From positions 1 to 64,000 of the forward strand of contig CAKTKC010000008.1 in NCBI GenBank assembly GCA_934569225.1: DNA of 64,000 bases, given 5' to 3'. The notes beneath the pieces were generated by a model. That model was not told where the DNA came from. It saw nothing but the letters and a program-made list of their open reading frames with translations, and searched no databases. Positions 33,352-41,881 of the stretch are shown here, in pieces; the stretch's first letter is position 1; every line of letters starts with the position of its first letter. The position numbers and the translations under genes were made by a program. This DNA comes from an uncultured Oscillospiraceae bacterium (GTDB taxonomy: Bacteria; Bacillota; Clostridia; Oscillospirales; Oscillospiraceae).

Positions 33352-34215
33352 ATGCCTAACTACAATATTGTGACCGATTCCTGCTGCGACCTGCGGCCGG
33401 AAGCGTATGAACAGCTGAACCTGACCGTCGTCCCTCTGAGCCTGGAATTCCGGGATCAGGTGCGGGAGGACAAAAGCGACGACAGCATCAAGGAAGTTTA
33501 CGCGGCGCTCCGCGCCGGTGAGAGCGCCCGGACGGCTGCCGTCAACCCGGATCGCTGGCTGAACGCCATGGAGCCCCATCTGGCAGAGGGCAGGGACGTG
33601 CTGGTCATGGCCTTTTCCTCCGGCCTGTCCACCACCTACCAGTCCGCCGTCATTGCGGCGGAGGAGCTGCGGGAAAAGTATCCGGAGCGGATGATTTACG
33701 TAGTTGACACCCTCTGCGCGTCCCGTGGTGAGGGACTGCTGGTGTGGTACGCCTGCAAAAAGCGGGACGAGGGCATGACCCTGGACGAGCTGCACACCTG
33801 GGTGGAGGACACGAAGCTCCATCTGTGCCACTGGTTCACCGTGGACGATCTGATGTACCTGAAGCGCGGCGGCCGGATCAGCGCCGCGACTGCCCTTGTG
33901 GGCACCATGCTGAAGGTCAAGCCTGTGCTTCACGTGGACAATGAGGGCCATCTGATCAACATGTTCAAGGTGCGCGGCCGCAAGGCGTCACTGGAGGCGA
34001 TTGCCAACAAGCTGGGCGAGCTGGGCGGCAATTACGACAACAGCACGGTGTTCATCTGCCACGGCGACTGCATTGAGGACGCGAAGTATGTGGAGAACAT
34101 TCTGAAGACAAAGTACGGCGTCAAGGAAGTGCTGATCAACTACACCGGCGCAGTCATCGGTTCCCACTCCGGCCCCGGCACCATGGCGGTATTCTTCCTG
34201 GGCGATCACCGGTAA
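33352..34215 (+). CDS. DegV family fatty acid-binding protein
   Basis: 287 aa. MPNYNIVTDSCCDL with the early Asp-Ser, VMAFSSGLSTTYQSA (~85-100), DTLCASRGEGLL and LKRGGRISAATALVG are DegV motifs. DegV/FakB proteins bind one fatty acid and present it to the kinase FakA. No fakA-like gene is adjacent. CAGGAGTGTGAGC precedes ATG 33352. Confidence 0.9.
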   Translation: MPNYNIVTDSCCDLRPEAYEQLNLTVVPLSLEFRDQVREDKSDDSIKEVYAALRAGESARTAAVNPDRWLNAMEPHLAEGRDVLVMAFSSGLSTTYQSAVIAAEELREKYPERMIYVVDTLCASRGEGLLVWYACKKRDEGMTLDELHTWVEDTKLHLCHWFTVDDLMYLKRGGRISAATALVGTMLKVKPVLHVDNEGHLINMFKVRGRKASLEAIANKLGELGGNYDNSTVFICHGDCIEDAKYVENILKTKYGVKEVLINYTGAVIGSHSGPGTMAVFFLGDHR

Positions 34216-34237
34216 CGGCAAATCAATTCATACTGTA

Positions 34238-34272
34238 CCCGCCCCGGCTTCACACCGTGAAGCCGGGGCGGG
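34238..34272 (+). terminator. Strong terminator after degV
   Basis: A perfect 16-bp stem (34238-34253 with 34257-34272) with loop ACC, then TTTTCCTTTTC. Confidence 0.9.
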
Positions 34273-34391
34273 TTTTCCTTTTCTAAAATCACAAAGTTGC
34301 ACGGTCGTATGCCCACGCGATATGCAACATTCCATGCTTTTGCGCATAGGGATGCAGGATGTATCATACGTCCCGCAGAAAGGATGATGAA

Positions 34392-35936
34392 ATGAAAGTA
34401 GCAGAAGTACGGGTCAGCGGGTGCCGGTGCGAGACGGTTCGCCTGGAGCCGATTCCCAGAGGGATCGTGGGTGCGGTGGTGGCTGTCGAGTACACGGATT
34501 CCGCGTGGGATTCCCTCCGGAAAACCGTGGTTTTCCGGGGCGCGGAGACGAAGGATGTGCTGGACGCCGGCAGTGAGGTGACGATCCCTGCGGAGGTGGT
34601 CAGCAAGGCGGGGGGCAGCCTGTACATGGGCGTGTACGGCGTGGATGCGGAGAATCAAGTGGTGATTCCCACCATCTGGACGGAGCTTGGCGTGATCCAG
34701 GGCGCGGCGACCCCCTCCGGCGACGCCTCTACCGAGCCTTCCCTGCCGGTCTGGGCGCAGATTCAGGGTATGGTCGGCGATCTGGAGGCGCTGGACACGG
34801 AGGTCAAGTCCGATCTTGTGGCGGCGGTCAATGAAGCGCTGACGAAGGGCGGCAGAATTGACACGGAAACGGTGCAGGAAATTGTGGAGGACTGCCTGAA
34901 AGCAACCCCGTCTCAAACCGGTGCTGACGGGAAAGACGGCATTACCCCCACCATCGGCGAGAACGGGAACTGGTATCTAGGCGACACCGACACCGGAAAG
35001 CCGTCCCGCGGCGCTGCGGGCGCAAAAGGCGCTGACGGTGCGAACGGCAAGGACGGCGAAAAGGGCGACAAGGGGGAACCGGGCGAAAAGGGGGCACCCG
35101 GCGAGAAGGGTACCCCCGGAGCGGATGGGAAGTCTGCCTATCAGTACGCCCAGGATGGCGGCTACACCGGAACCGAGGCGGATTTCATGGCGAAGCTGGC
35201 GCAGGAAATCCTGAGCGGCACAACCGACGATCTTACCGCGGCGCAGGTCTACGCAGCGATATCTTCCGGCAGACCCGTGATGATTCAGTATACAGATAGC
35301 AATTATGGCGTTATGTCGTTTACGGCATTCAGTACATCCGAAACGATGGGTGTAATTGCATCTCAGAACATTGTTTTTTACAACAATGTATATATACTGG
35401 CTGAACTGGGTGGCTATATCCAATCGGGTCAATGGTTCTTTAATTCCACAGTGCTTGCCGAGAAGAAAGACATCCCGGAAGTGTCTTCTGGCGGAGAGGT
35501 CAAGTGGCACAAAGTGGCGGAAGTGACAACGGAAGAAGAACTGGACGAATACGTAGCGGGCGTGGATCCGGAAGGGAACCCGATCAAAAGCTATCATCCT
35601 CTGGCTCTTGCCCTGTATTGCTCCCTGCCTGCGGACTCGACCCAGGCGACGGCCAATGGCGCGCATTATGTGTACCCGTCCGCGAGCAGCACCGATGCAA
35701 GCCTGAAAGCATCCGGGTCGTTTGTCCAGTGGAAGTCGGCCGCAAAGTGCATTACAGACGTTTTCTTCGGCAGCGGAGCCGGGATCATCGGGATGGGGAA
35801 CAGCACGACGATGCTCAATCCGGTGGGGAAGGAAGATTCGGTGCTGGACGGCGTGAGAATCGTGTTCCCTGCTGACGGCGACCATTTCCCGATTGGGTCG
35901 CATATTATCGTGTCGGTTCTGGGGGTCAAGCCGTGA
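34392..35936 (+). CDS. Phage-type tail fibre / baseplate protein with collagen-like repeat
   Basis: 514 aa. The N-terminal ~150 residues resemble baseplate upper protein/immunoglobulin-like adaptors (VRVSGCRCETVRLEPIPRGIVGAVV...). Residues ~195-230 are an uninterrupted collagen-like Gly-X-Y run (GAAGAKGADGANGKDGEKG...). The C-terminal ~270 residues are a beta-rich receptor-binding-like region (QYTDSNYGVMSFTAFS...). The middle part, around 35270-35490, is clearly lower in GC, suggesting domain shuffling. ATG 34392 follows AAAGGATGATGA. The stop overlaps the endolysin start. Confidence 0.78.
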   Translation: MKVAEVRVSGCRCETVRLEPIPRGIVGAVVAVEYTDSAWDSLRKTVVFRGAETKDVLDAGSEVTIPAEVVSKAGGSLYMGVYGVDAENQVVIPTIWTELGVIQGAATPSGDASTEPSLPVWAQIQGMVGDLEALDTEVKSDLVAAVNEALTKGGRIDTETVQEIVEDCLKATPSQTGADGKDGITPTIGENGNWYLGDTDTGKPSRGAAGAKGADGANGKDGEKGDKGEPGEKGAPGEKGTPGADGKSAYQYAQDGGYTGTEADFMAKLAQEILSGTTDDLTAAQVYAAISSGRPVMIQYTDSNYGVMSFTAFSTSETMGVIASQNIVFYNNVYILAELGGYIQSGQWFFNSTVLAEKKDIPEVSSGGEVKWHKVAEVTTEEELDEYVAGVDPEGNPIKSYHPLALALYCSLPADSTQATANGAHYVYPSASSTDASLKASGSFVQWKSAAKCITDVFFGSGAGIIGMGNSTTMLNPVGKEDSVLDGVRIVFPADGDHFPIGSHIIVSVLGVKP

Positions 35937-36526
35937 CGGTCAGGCAGAAGCAATGTCTGTTGGCGTATCTCGGATACTATGCCGGGGAAATTGACGGGGT
36001 CTGGGGGGATGCGTCCCGGAAGGCCACAGAGGTTTTTCAACGGGCGCACCAGCTCACGGCGGACGGCGTTTTCGGAGACGGCACGGCGGCATGTATCCGG
36101 GAAGTGATCGCGTCCGGGGAGACACCTGACCGGGAGACGAACGGCGCAGACTGGTGGAAGGATATCCGGTATTTCCGGCGCGGGGAATTCCGGTGTCCCT
36201 GCGGCCGGTGCGGCGGGTTTCCGGTGGAGCCGCAGGAATCCATGGTACGTGCCGTGGACGAAATCCGGCACCGGCTGGGCGTGCCGGTTTCCGTTGTGGA
36301 CGGCGGCGGTTCCGGCGTCCGGTGCGCATCCCACAATGCGGAGGTCGGCGGCGTGGCAAACTCTCAGCATCTCTACGGGCTTGCCGCTGACCTGCACAGC
36401 GCTGCAAGCCCGGCGGAAATGAAGGCCGTAGCGGAAGCTGTCATGGGGCATACCGGTGGAATCGGGTTGTACAGTTGGGGGATTCACGTGGACACCCGGC
36501 AAGGGTATGCCCGGTGGAATGGTTAA
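35933..36526 (+). CDS. Endolysin: peptidoglycan-binding domain plus M15 peptidase
   Basis: 197 aa. Residues 1-60 are a PG_binding_1 domain (QKQCLLAYLGYYAGEIDGVWGDASRKATEVFQ). The C-terminal part is an M15A-type D-Ala-D-Ala peptidase with Zn motifs SQHLYGLAADLH (HxxxxxxD) and WGIHVD. The order binding domain then peptidase is common in Clostridia phage lysins. A GTG start overlaps the fibre gene stop (GTGA). Confidence 0.87.
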   Translation: MTVRQKQCLLAYLGYYAGEIDGVWGDASRKATEVFQRAHQLTADGVFGDGTAACIREVIASGETPDRETNGADWWKDIRYFRRGEFRCPCGRCGGFPVEPQESMVRAVDEIRHRLGVPVSVVDGGGSGVRCASHNAEVGGVANSQHLYGLAADLHSAASPAEMKAVAEAVMGHTGGIGLYSWGIHVDTRQGYARWNG

Positions 36527-36543
36527 GGGAAGAGGAATTTTCA

Positions 36544-36840
36544 ATGGACTTGGAGCATGAGCAGAGATTGACCGCTGTGGAGGAACGGTCGAAATCCAAC
36601 AGTCATAGACTGAATAAACTGGAGGAATCCAACGAGGTCATCAGTCGTCTGGCGACCTCCATGGAGGTCATGGCAAGCAAGCAGGAGCAGGTCGCGGACA
36701 CCGTTGACAAGCTGGACGGCAAGGTCACGGCGCTGGAAAGGAAGCCGGGTAAGCGTTGGGACGGGTTCGTGGAAAAGCTGATCTGGACGATCGCGGCCGC
36801 GGTTGTGGGGTTTGTTCTGGCTCGGATCGGGCTGGGCTGA
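36544..36840 (+). CDS. XhlA-like small coiled-coil membrane protein
   Basis: 98 aa. The N-terminal ~70 residues are charged and coiled-coil forming ([26 protein letters not shown]), and one C-terminal hydrophobic helix ([20 protein letters not shown]) anchors it. This is the layout of phage XhlA/hemolysin-type proteins that act with holins in lysis. Confidence 0.75.
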   Translation: MDLEHEQRLTAVEERSKSNSHRLNKLEESNEVISRLATSMEVMASKQEQVADTVDKLDGKVTALERKPGKRWDGFVEKLIWTIAAAVVGFVLARIGLG

Positions 36841-36859
36841 TTTTTTAGGAGGGATGATT

Positions 36860-37063
36860 ATGACGAAGGAAAAAGTAATCGCTTGGGTGAAGGCTGCGGG
36901 GGTACGTGCGCTGAAGACGGTTGCCCAGACCGCTGCTGCAACCATTGGCACCGCTGCCGTGCTTGGCGACGTGAACTGGGTTATGGTGGGTTCTGCCGCC
37001 GCGCTGGCGGGGGTTCTGAGTTTGCTGACCAGTGTGGCGGGGCTTCCGGAATTGAAGGCGTGA
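36860..37063 (+). CDS. Small holin (r1t-type)
   Basis: 67 aa. Two hydrophobic helices ([40 protein letters not shown]) with short charged ends resemble phage r1t-type holins. ATG 36860 is favoured over 36854 because AGGAGGG (36847-36853) is 6 nt before it. Confidence 0.75.
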   Translation: MTKEKVIAWVKAAGVRALKTVAQTAAATIGTAAVLGDVNWVMVGSAAALAGVLSLLTSVAGLPELKA

Positions 37064-37078
37064 CCGCAGAATAGTTGT

Positions 37079-37122
37079 CCCCACCCCGGACGGTGTTGCG
37101 CCGTCTGGGGTGGGGATTTTTT
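37079..37122 (+). terminator. Terminator of the lysis module
   Basis: A 15-bp stem with one G-U (37079-37093 and 37101-37115), then ATTTTTTG. Confidence 0.88.
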
Positions 37123-37283
37123 GTTGGTCGGAGAACGGTGGTTTGGAACGAACTGCGGCGGTAGACGGATGATTTCAAGCCACAGCCCTACGGGCTGCGT
37201 CTTGAAATCATGGGACTCTCCCACGGCGGGAAAACATGCCACCGGCATGTTTTCTTATCCGCCTTTCGAGTCCCAATCCACCC

Positions 37284-37327
37284 CATAAAAATAGCACCAT
37301 CCTTTGGATGGTGCTATTTTTATGGGG
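37284..37327. terminator. Hairpin after the tRNA cluster
   Basis: A very long near-perfect stem (CCCCATAAAAATAGCACC... and its complement) around the loop TTT, touching the 3' end of tRNA-His. The stem contains TTTTT/AAAAA, so it can act as a terminator for the minus-strand tRNA transcript. Confidence 0.78.
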
Positions 37328-37400
37328 TGGATAATGGGACTCGAACCCACGATCTTCAGAGCCACAATCTGACGCCTTAGCCAACTAGGCCATATCCACC
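37326..37400 (-). tRNA. tRNA-His (GTG)
   Basis: The minus strand folds as a cloverleaf. Acceptor arms are GGTGGAT/ATCCACC, the anticodon stem TCAGA/TCTGA holds loop TTGTGGC with anticodon GTG, and the T-arm is GTGGGTTCGAGTCCCAT. CCA is not encoded beyond the final CC. Confidence 0.92.
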
Positions 37401-37418
37401 ATATTCCGTTTTGCTGAA

Positions 37419-37439
37419 TGGCACGCCAGGAGGGACTCG
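37419..37439. repeat. 21-bp duplicate of the tRNA-Arg 3' end
   Basis: An exact 21-bp copy of positions 37537-37557, the 3' end of the tRNA-Arg gene including the CCA. The 97 bp between the two copies hold a small ATATGCC/GGCATAT dyad and another GTTCGAGTCC piece. This looks like an attachment-site scar. Confidence 0.75.
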
Positions 37440-37536
37440 TTAAATCAAGGTGTCGCTCGGTCAAGCCCTCGCGATCGATATGCCACCGGCATATCGAATT
37501 CAATTGTTCGAGTCCAAATGTCCCTGGCAGCAAAGC

Positions 37537-37613
37537 TGGCACGCCAGGAGGGACTCGAACCCCCGACCTACTGCTTAGAAGGCAGTTGCTCTATCCAGCT
37601 GAGCTACTGGCGC
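37537..37613 (-). tRNA. tRNA-Arg (TCT)
   Basis: The minus strand shows acceptor GCGCCAG/CTGGCGT, D-arm AGCTCAGCTGG, anticodon loop CTTCTAA with anticodon TCT, T-arm GGGGGTTCGAGTCCCTC and an encoded CCA end. Confidence 0.94.
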
Positions 37614-37620
37614 ATTTCTA

Positions 37621-37694
37621 TGGAGCGGGTGACGGGAATCGGACCCGCGTATCCAGCTTGGAAGGCTGGTGTTCTACCATTGAACTACACCCGC
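37621..37694 (-). tRNA. tRNA-Gly (TCC)
   Basis: Minus strand: acceptor GCGGGTG/CACCCGC, D-arm AGTTCAATGG, anticodon loop CTTCCAA with anticodon TCC, T-arm CGGGTCCGATTCCCG, encoded CCA. Confidence 0.94.
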
Positions 37695-37727
37695 AAAAGC
37701 CCATGACCTGACTGATTCAGCCATAGA

Positions 37728-37756
37728 ATTTTACCATAACGGCGTCCATATGTCAA
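37728..37756 (-). promoter_or_regulatory. Promoter of the tRNA cluster
   Basis: On the minus strand, TTGACA (37751-37756), a 17-bp spacer and TAAAAT (37728-37733), ending 34 bp before tRNA-Gly. The -35 box overlaps the stop codon of the HAD gene. Confidence 0.8.
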
Positions 37757-38607
37757 GAGTTGGTTCGCAGAATCTCCGGAATTTTTTCATAAATTACGTC
37801 TGCAACGGCTCCGTCGGCACAGGGACACACGTTCGGGAACCGGTCTGCCACGATTCCGTCCGCCGGACAGAAGCTCCAGTCCGCGCCCTCCAGCATGGAA
37901 ATGTCGTTGTCCGCGTCGCCCATGCACACGAGGGTTTTCCGCCCCAGCCGCTGCTGCAATTCCCGGGCAGAGCGGTTCTTGCTGACGCCCTTGGCGTGGA
38001 CGTCAATGATCCGGGTCGCCGCACGGAACACCTCGCAGTATGCACCGAAACGGGCTTTCAGCTGCGCCTCGGCATCGTCCATCCGGCGAACCTCCTCCGG
38101 CGTGCCGTCAAACATGCTCGCCACCGTCACGTCCCGGAATTCGCCGTACAGGGTAAATTTCAGGAACGGCCCCAGATCGTCCCCGGGTCTGGCGAGGCCG
38201 TGGGCGCACTGGTTGTGGTCGCTGAATGCGTCCCAGGCCGGATTTTCCGTAAACCGGTAGTGGGCGTCCAATCCCTGCACCTCCACCGTCAGGTCGGGGA
38301 ACAGAGTCATGCACTCCTGAACGGTCTGCCACAGGTCCAGCCGGATTTCATGGCAGAACAGCAGCTTTCCCGCCGCCAAATCATAGGCCGCCGAGCCGTT
38401 GTACAGCAGCAGCGGCGCGTTTACGGGCACCCGGTTCCGGAATGCCTGAATCATCGGCACGCTCCGGCCGGTGTTGACAGTGAACGCGCCGTCGTTTTCC
38501 ATAAAATAGCGGATGGCTTCCAAATTCCGCTCCGGGATGGAGGAATCCGGCGCCGTCAGCGTCCGGTCATAGTCCACGGTGAGCAGGATATCCGAAAATT
38601 TTCCCAT
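37753..38607 (-). CDS. HAD family (Cof-type) hydrolase
   Basis: 284 aa. Motif I is TVDYDRTLTAPD (the usual DxDGT reads DYDRT, so Gly becomes Arg), motif II is VNTGRS, and motifs III/IV are KNRSARELQQRLG and VCMGDADNDISMLEGAD. The C2 cap lies between. Cof-type enzymes dephosphorylate sugar or nucleotide phosphates. CAGGAGAATGTT precedes ATG 38607. It follows the pseudouridine synthase gene by 16 bp. Confidence 0.86.
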   Translation of the reverse strand: MGKFSDILLTVDYDRTLTAPDSSIPERNLEAIRYFMENDGAFTVNTGRSVPMIQAFRNRVPVNAPLLLYNGSAAYDLAAGKLLFCHEIRLDLWQTVQECMTLFPDLTVEVQGLDAHYRFTENPAWDAFSDHNQCAHGLARPGDDLGPFLKFTLYGEFRDVTVASMFDGTPEEVRRMDDAEAQLKARFGAYCEVFRAATRIIDVHAKGVSKNRSARELQQRLGRKTLVCMGDADNDISMLEGADWSFCPADGIVADRFPNVCPCADGAVADVIYEKIPEILRTNS

Positions 38608-38623
38608 AACATTCTCCTGATTT

Positions 38624-39529
38624 CTATGTCATTCTTTCCAGTTTTTCCAATACTTCCCGGAAATAGGGGGGCAGCTCGGCGAAAACCATCACCGGGTGTC
38701 CGTCCCTCGGGTGCCGGAAGCACAACGCCCCGGCGTGGAGGCACTGGCTGCTCTGCCCCAGCTCCGGCTTTTTGCGGCCATAGACCGTGTCCCCCAGAAT
38801 GGGGTGGCCGATGTAGGCCATGTGTACCCGGATTTGATGGGTGCGGCCGGTTTCCAGCTTGCAGCGGATGTGGGTGTAGCCCTTGTAGCGGCGCACCACC
38901 TCCCAATGGGTGACGGCGTTCCGCCCGCCCCGCTGGGTGACGCACATTTTCTTCCTGTCCGTGGGATGCCGCCCGATGGGCGCGTCCACGGTGCCGCAGT
39001 CCTCCTTCATGACGCCGCAGACGATGGCCTCGTAGGTTCTGGCCATGGTGTGGTCTTTCAGCTGGGAGGCAAGCATGGTGTGGGCGTAATCGTTTTTGGC
39101 GACCGCCAGCAGCCCCGACGTGTCTTTATCGATGCGGTGGACGATTCCCGGACGCAGCTCGCCGTTGATGCCGGAAAGGTCGTCCCCCAGGGCGTAGAGC
39201 AGGCCGTTGACCAGGGTATCGTCGGCGTGTCCGGCGGCGGGATGCACCACCAGCCCCTTGGGCTTGTTGATGACCAGCAGGTCGTCGTCCTCGTAGACGA
39301 TGTCCAGGGGCATTTCGGTGGGGACGATGTCCACGGGTTTTGCTTCGGGGATCGTGTACTCCACCCGGTCGCCGACGCTTAAGCGGTCATTTTTCTTACC
39401 GGGAACGCCGTTTCGCGTGACCATGCCCTCTTCAATGAGTCTCTGCGCCGCGCTGCGGCTTAAGCTTCCGGGCTGTCGTGCCAGAAACGCATCCAGGCGC
39501 TCCCCGGCGGTGTCGGCAAATAGGGTCAT
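38624..39529 (-). CDS. RluD-like pseudouridine synthase
   Basis: 301 aa. An S4 domain (1-65) precedes the catalytic domain with GIVHRIDKDTSGLLAVAK (catalytic Asp ~141) and GRTHQIRVHMAYIGHPILGD. RluA/RluD enzymes modify 23S rRNA. Its ATG overlaps the lspA stop, the usual lspA-rluD arrangement in Firmicutes. Confidence 0.92.
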   Translation of the reverse strand: MTLFADTAGERLDAFLARQPGSLSRSAAQRLIEEGMVTRNGVPGKKNDRLSVGDRVEYTIPEAKPVDIVPTEMPLDIVYEDDDLLVINKPKGLVVHPAAGHADDTLVNGLLYALGDDLSGINGELRPGIVHRIDKDTSGLLAVAKNDYAHTMLASQLKDHTMARTYEAIVCGVMKEDCGTVDAPIGRHPTDRKKMCVTQRGGRNAVTHWEVVRRYKGYTHIRCKLETGRTHQIRVHMAYIGHPILGDTVYGRKKPELGQSSQCLHAGALCFRHPRDGHPVMVFAELPPYFREVLEKLERMT

Positions 39530-40002
39530 TTCTTCTTATCCTTCCAGAATGCCTTGTTGAACAGCACCAGATGCCCCATCAGCAGCACGCAGCCGCAGGT
39601 GATGAAGCAGTCCGCCACGTTGAACACGGGGAAATCCATGAAGGCCGTCTCGATCATGTCCACCACGTAGCCCATGCGGAGCCGGTCAACCATATTGGCA
39701 AGGCCGCCGCCGTAAATCGCCGCAATGCACCAGCGCTCGAAGGGCGTGAAGGCCATTTTCTTTTTGAAATATTCCCAGACGATCAGCCCGGTAAAGAACA
39801 GAAAAATCAGGGCAAACAGCCACTGCTGCCCCTCAAAGGAGGAAAAGGCCGCGCCGGAATTCTGCACGTAGGTCAGGTTCAGCACGCCGGGGATAAAGGA
39901 AATGTCCGTGTAGAGGGGAATGCAGGCAACGGTAAAATATTTGGAAATCTGATCGACCGCCACAATGCCGGCGGCGAACAGGGCATAGTATAGAAACTGC
40001 AT
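39526..40002 (-). CDS. lspA: Lipoprotein signal peptidase LspA
   Basis: 158 aa with four membrane helices. DQISKYF near the N-terminus, NSGAAFS, and the two catalytic Asp motifs GGLANMVDRL and FPVFNVADCFI are present. It cleaves prolipoproteins before the lipidated Cys. GGAGGCGTTCCG precedes ATG 40002. Confidence 0.93.
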   Translation of the reverse strand: MQFLYYALFAAGIVAVDQISKYFTVACIPLYTDISFIPGVLNLTYVQNSGAAFSSFEGQQWLFALIFLFFTGLIVWEYFKKKMAFTPFERWCIAAIYGGGLANMVDRLRMGYVVDMIETAFMDFPVFNVADCFITCGCVLLMGHLVLFNKAFWKDKKK

Positions 40003-40128
40003 CGGAACGCCTCCTGTCAAGATGAAAACATGATACCATGAAGCGCGGGGATTGTCAAACCGTCCGCCGCCGAAGACGTAAAAAAACCCGCCCCGAGTAT
40101 TCCCAGGACGGTGCTGCTGGAGCCATAT

Positions 40129-40365
40129 TTATCTGATCAGGAGCCTTTCCACATCTCCGCAGAAAGCGGCAAACTCCTCCTCGCTGCAATCCACGTTCAC
40201 CCACAGAGGACCGCATAAGTCAAGGCAGAACATTTCCATAAAGCTCTTCCCGTTGACCTTGCCGCAGGCGTCCCGGATAATGACGGGAAACGAGCGCGCC
40301 GTGGACAGCGACACAAATTCCTGAACATCCTGAACCGACTGAAGCCGAACCTGAAATTCCCGCAC
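40129..40365 (-). CDS. HPr-like protein lacking the active-site histidine (Crh-like)
   Basis: 78 aa with the HPr beta-alpha order. The region that holds His15 in HPr reads VRLQSVQDVQEFVSLSTARSF, with no His anywhere in the protein. The Ser46 segment is kept as KVNGKSFMEMFCLDL. Crh in Bacillus likewise lacks His15 and acts only through Ser46 phosphorylation with CcpA. A GTG start at 40365 follows AGGGGG. It stands alone between lspA and mtaB. Confidence 0.7.
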   Translation of the reverse strand: MREFQVRLQSVQDVQEFVSLSTARSFPVIIRDACGKVNGKSFMEMFCLDLCGPLWVNVDCSEEEFAAFCGDVERLLIR

Positions 40366-40383
40366 AAAAATACCCCCTGCAAC

Positions 40384-40412
40384 TGTACAAACCTGTTTTT
40401 TTCGTGTATAAT
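40384..40412 (+). promoter_or_regulatory. Candidate promoter of mtaB
   Basis: TGTACA (40384-40389), a 17-bp spacer and TATAAT (40407-40412). The leader to mtaB is about 140 nt. Confidence 0.65.
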
Positions 40413-40555
40413 TGAGGGGATTGATTCAGCAACGGCACTAACTTCCCCGCATCATCGGTGGATAATCATTATTATAGCAGTTTCCCCCGAAATTTCAACT
40501 GTCGGTTTGGATGATTAATACAAATTATTGACATCTTTATTGGTGGATTTGACAT

Positions 40556-41881
40556 ATGAAGTTTGCGTTTTATACCCTTGGCTGCAAGACAAATCAATAT
40601 GAGACCCAGGCCATGGAGCAGCTGCTGACGGAGCTTGGGCATGAGATCGGGCAGTTTGACCAGCCCTGCGACGGCTATATCATCAACACCTGCTCCGTCA
40701 CCGCCGTGGCGGACAAGAAAAACCGGGCGGTCATCCGCCGGTGCCGCCGGGAAAATCCCGACGCCGTCATCGGCGTGTGCGGCTGTTACTCCCAGCACGC
40801 CCCGGAGGCGGTGCGTGCGCTGGGGGTGGACATCATCGGCGGCAGCGGCGGGCGGCGGGAGTTCGTGGAGCTGATGCTCTCCACCATGGAGGGCAAAACC
40901 CAGGCGGAGCGGCTGGATAACGCCCTGCGCCGCCGGGAGTTTGAAGTCCTCCCTGCCGGTGGACTGGAGGAACGTACCCGCGCCATGCTGAAGGTGCAGG
41001 ACGGGTGCGTGAATTTCTGCTCCTACTGCATCATTCCCTACACCCGGGGGCCGATCCGTTCCGCGCCGGTGGACGTGGCCGTCAGCCAGGCGCAGGAGCT
41101 TGCCCGGCGGGGCTACCGGGAGATCGTGGTGACGGGCATTGAGATCGCCAGCTGGGGCGCCGACCTGCCGGGGAAGCCCGCGGTCACGGAGCTGATCGAG
41201 GCGGTCTGCACCGCCGTTCCGGCGCTGCGGGTGCGGCTGGGCAGTCTGGAGCCGCGGATCGTGACGGAGGACTTCTGCCAGAGACTTTCCCGGCTCCCGA
41301 ACCTCTGCCCCCAGTTTCATCTGTCCATGCAGTCCGGGTGCGACACGGTATTGCAGCGGATGCGGCGGAAGTACGATACTGCGCGGTACTATGAAAGCGT
41401 CTGCCTGCTGCGGACATGGTTTCCGGGCTGTGCCGTTACCACGGACATGATCGTGGCCTTCCCCGGGGAGACGGAGGAAGAATTTGCCCGGAGCCTTGCT
41501 TTTATCCGCAAGTGCGGTTTTGCGGAAATGCACATTTTCCCCTACTCCCGCCGTCCCGGCACTCCCGCGGACAAAATGCCGGGGCAGCACGGCAACGCCG
41601 TGAAGGAAGCGCGGAGCCGGGCGGCCATCGCCGTGGCGGAGGAAATGAGCCGCGCCTATCGGGAAGCCCTTGTCGGTTCCGTGCAGAGCGTCCTGTTTGA
41701 AAGCGTGGAGAATGGCCTGTTCACCGGCCACGCGCCCAATTACGTGAAGGTCTATGCCGTTGGGGAGGATCTGCACAATGAGATTCGGGATGTTCTGATA
41801 AAATCCGTTTTTCAGGATGGCGTATTGGGGGAAGTTCTGTACGGCGAAGCGGCGAAGGAGGTCAGCGAGCATGAAGCATGA
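40556..41881 (+). CDS. mtaB: MtaB, tRNA t6A37 methylthiotransferase
   Basis: 441 aa. The N-terminal UPF0004 domain has three cluster cysteines (TLGCKTNQYE, NTCSVT, GVCGCYSQ). The radical SAM motif CVNFCSYC (~150-157) and a C-terminal TRAM-like domain follow. TLGCKTNQYE is the MtaB version rather than that of MiaB. It makes ms2t6A at tRNA position 37 with two SAM per turnover. Confidence 0.92.
   Translation: MKFAFYTLGCKTNQYETQAMEQLLTELGHEIGQFDQPCDGYIINTCSVTAVADKKNRAVIRRCRRENPDAVIGVCGCYSQHAPEAVRALGVDIIGGSGGRREFVELMLSTMEGKTQAERLDNALRRREFEVLPAGGLEERTRAMLKVQDGCVNFCSYCIIPYTRGPIRSAPVDVAVSQAQELARRGYREIVVTGIEIASWGADLPGKPAVTELIEAVCTAVPALRVRLGSLEPRIVTEDFCQRLSRLPNLCPQFHLSMQSGCDTVLQRMRRKYDTARYYESVCLLRTWFPGCAVTTDMIVAFPGETEEEFARSLAFIRKCGFAEMHIFPYSRRPGTPADKMPGQHGNAVKEARSRAAIAVAEEMSRAYREALVGSVQSVLFESVENGLFTGHAPNYVKVYAVGEDLHNEIRDVLIKSVFQDGVLGEVLYGEAAKEVSEHEA

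Noticed and set aside
36860..37063. Reading the lysis module as part of a complete prophage
   Set aside because: No terminase, portal, capsid, tape-measure or integrase genes are present on either side within the window.
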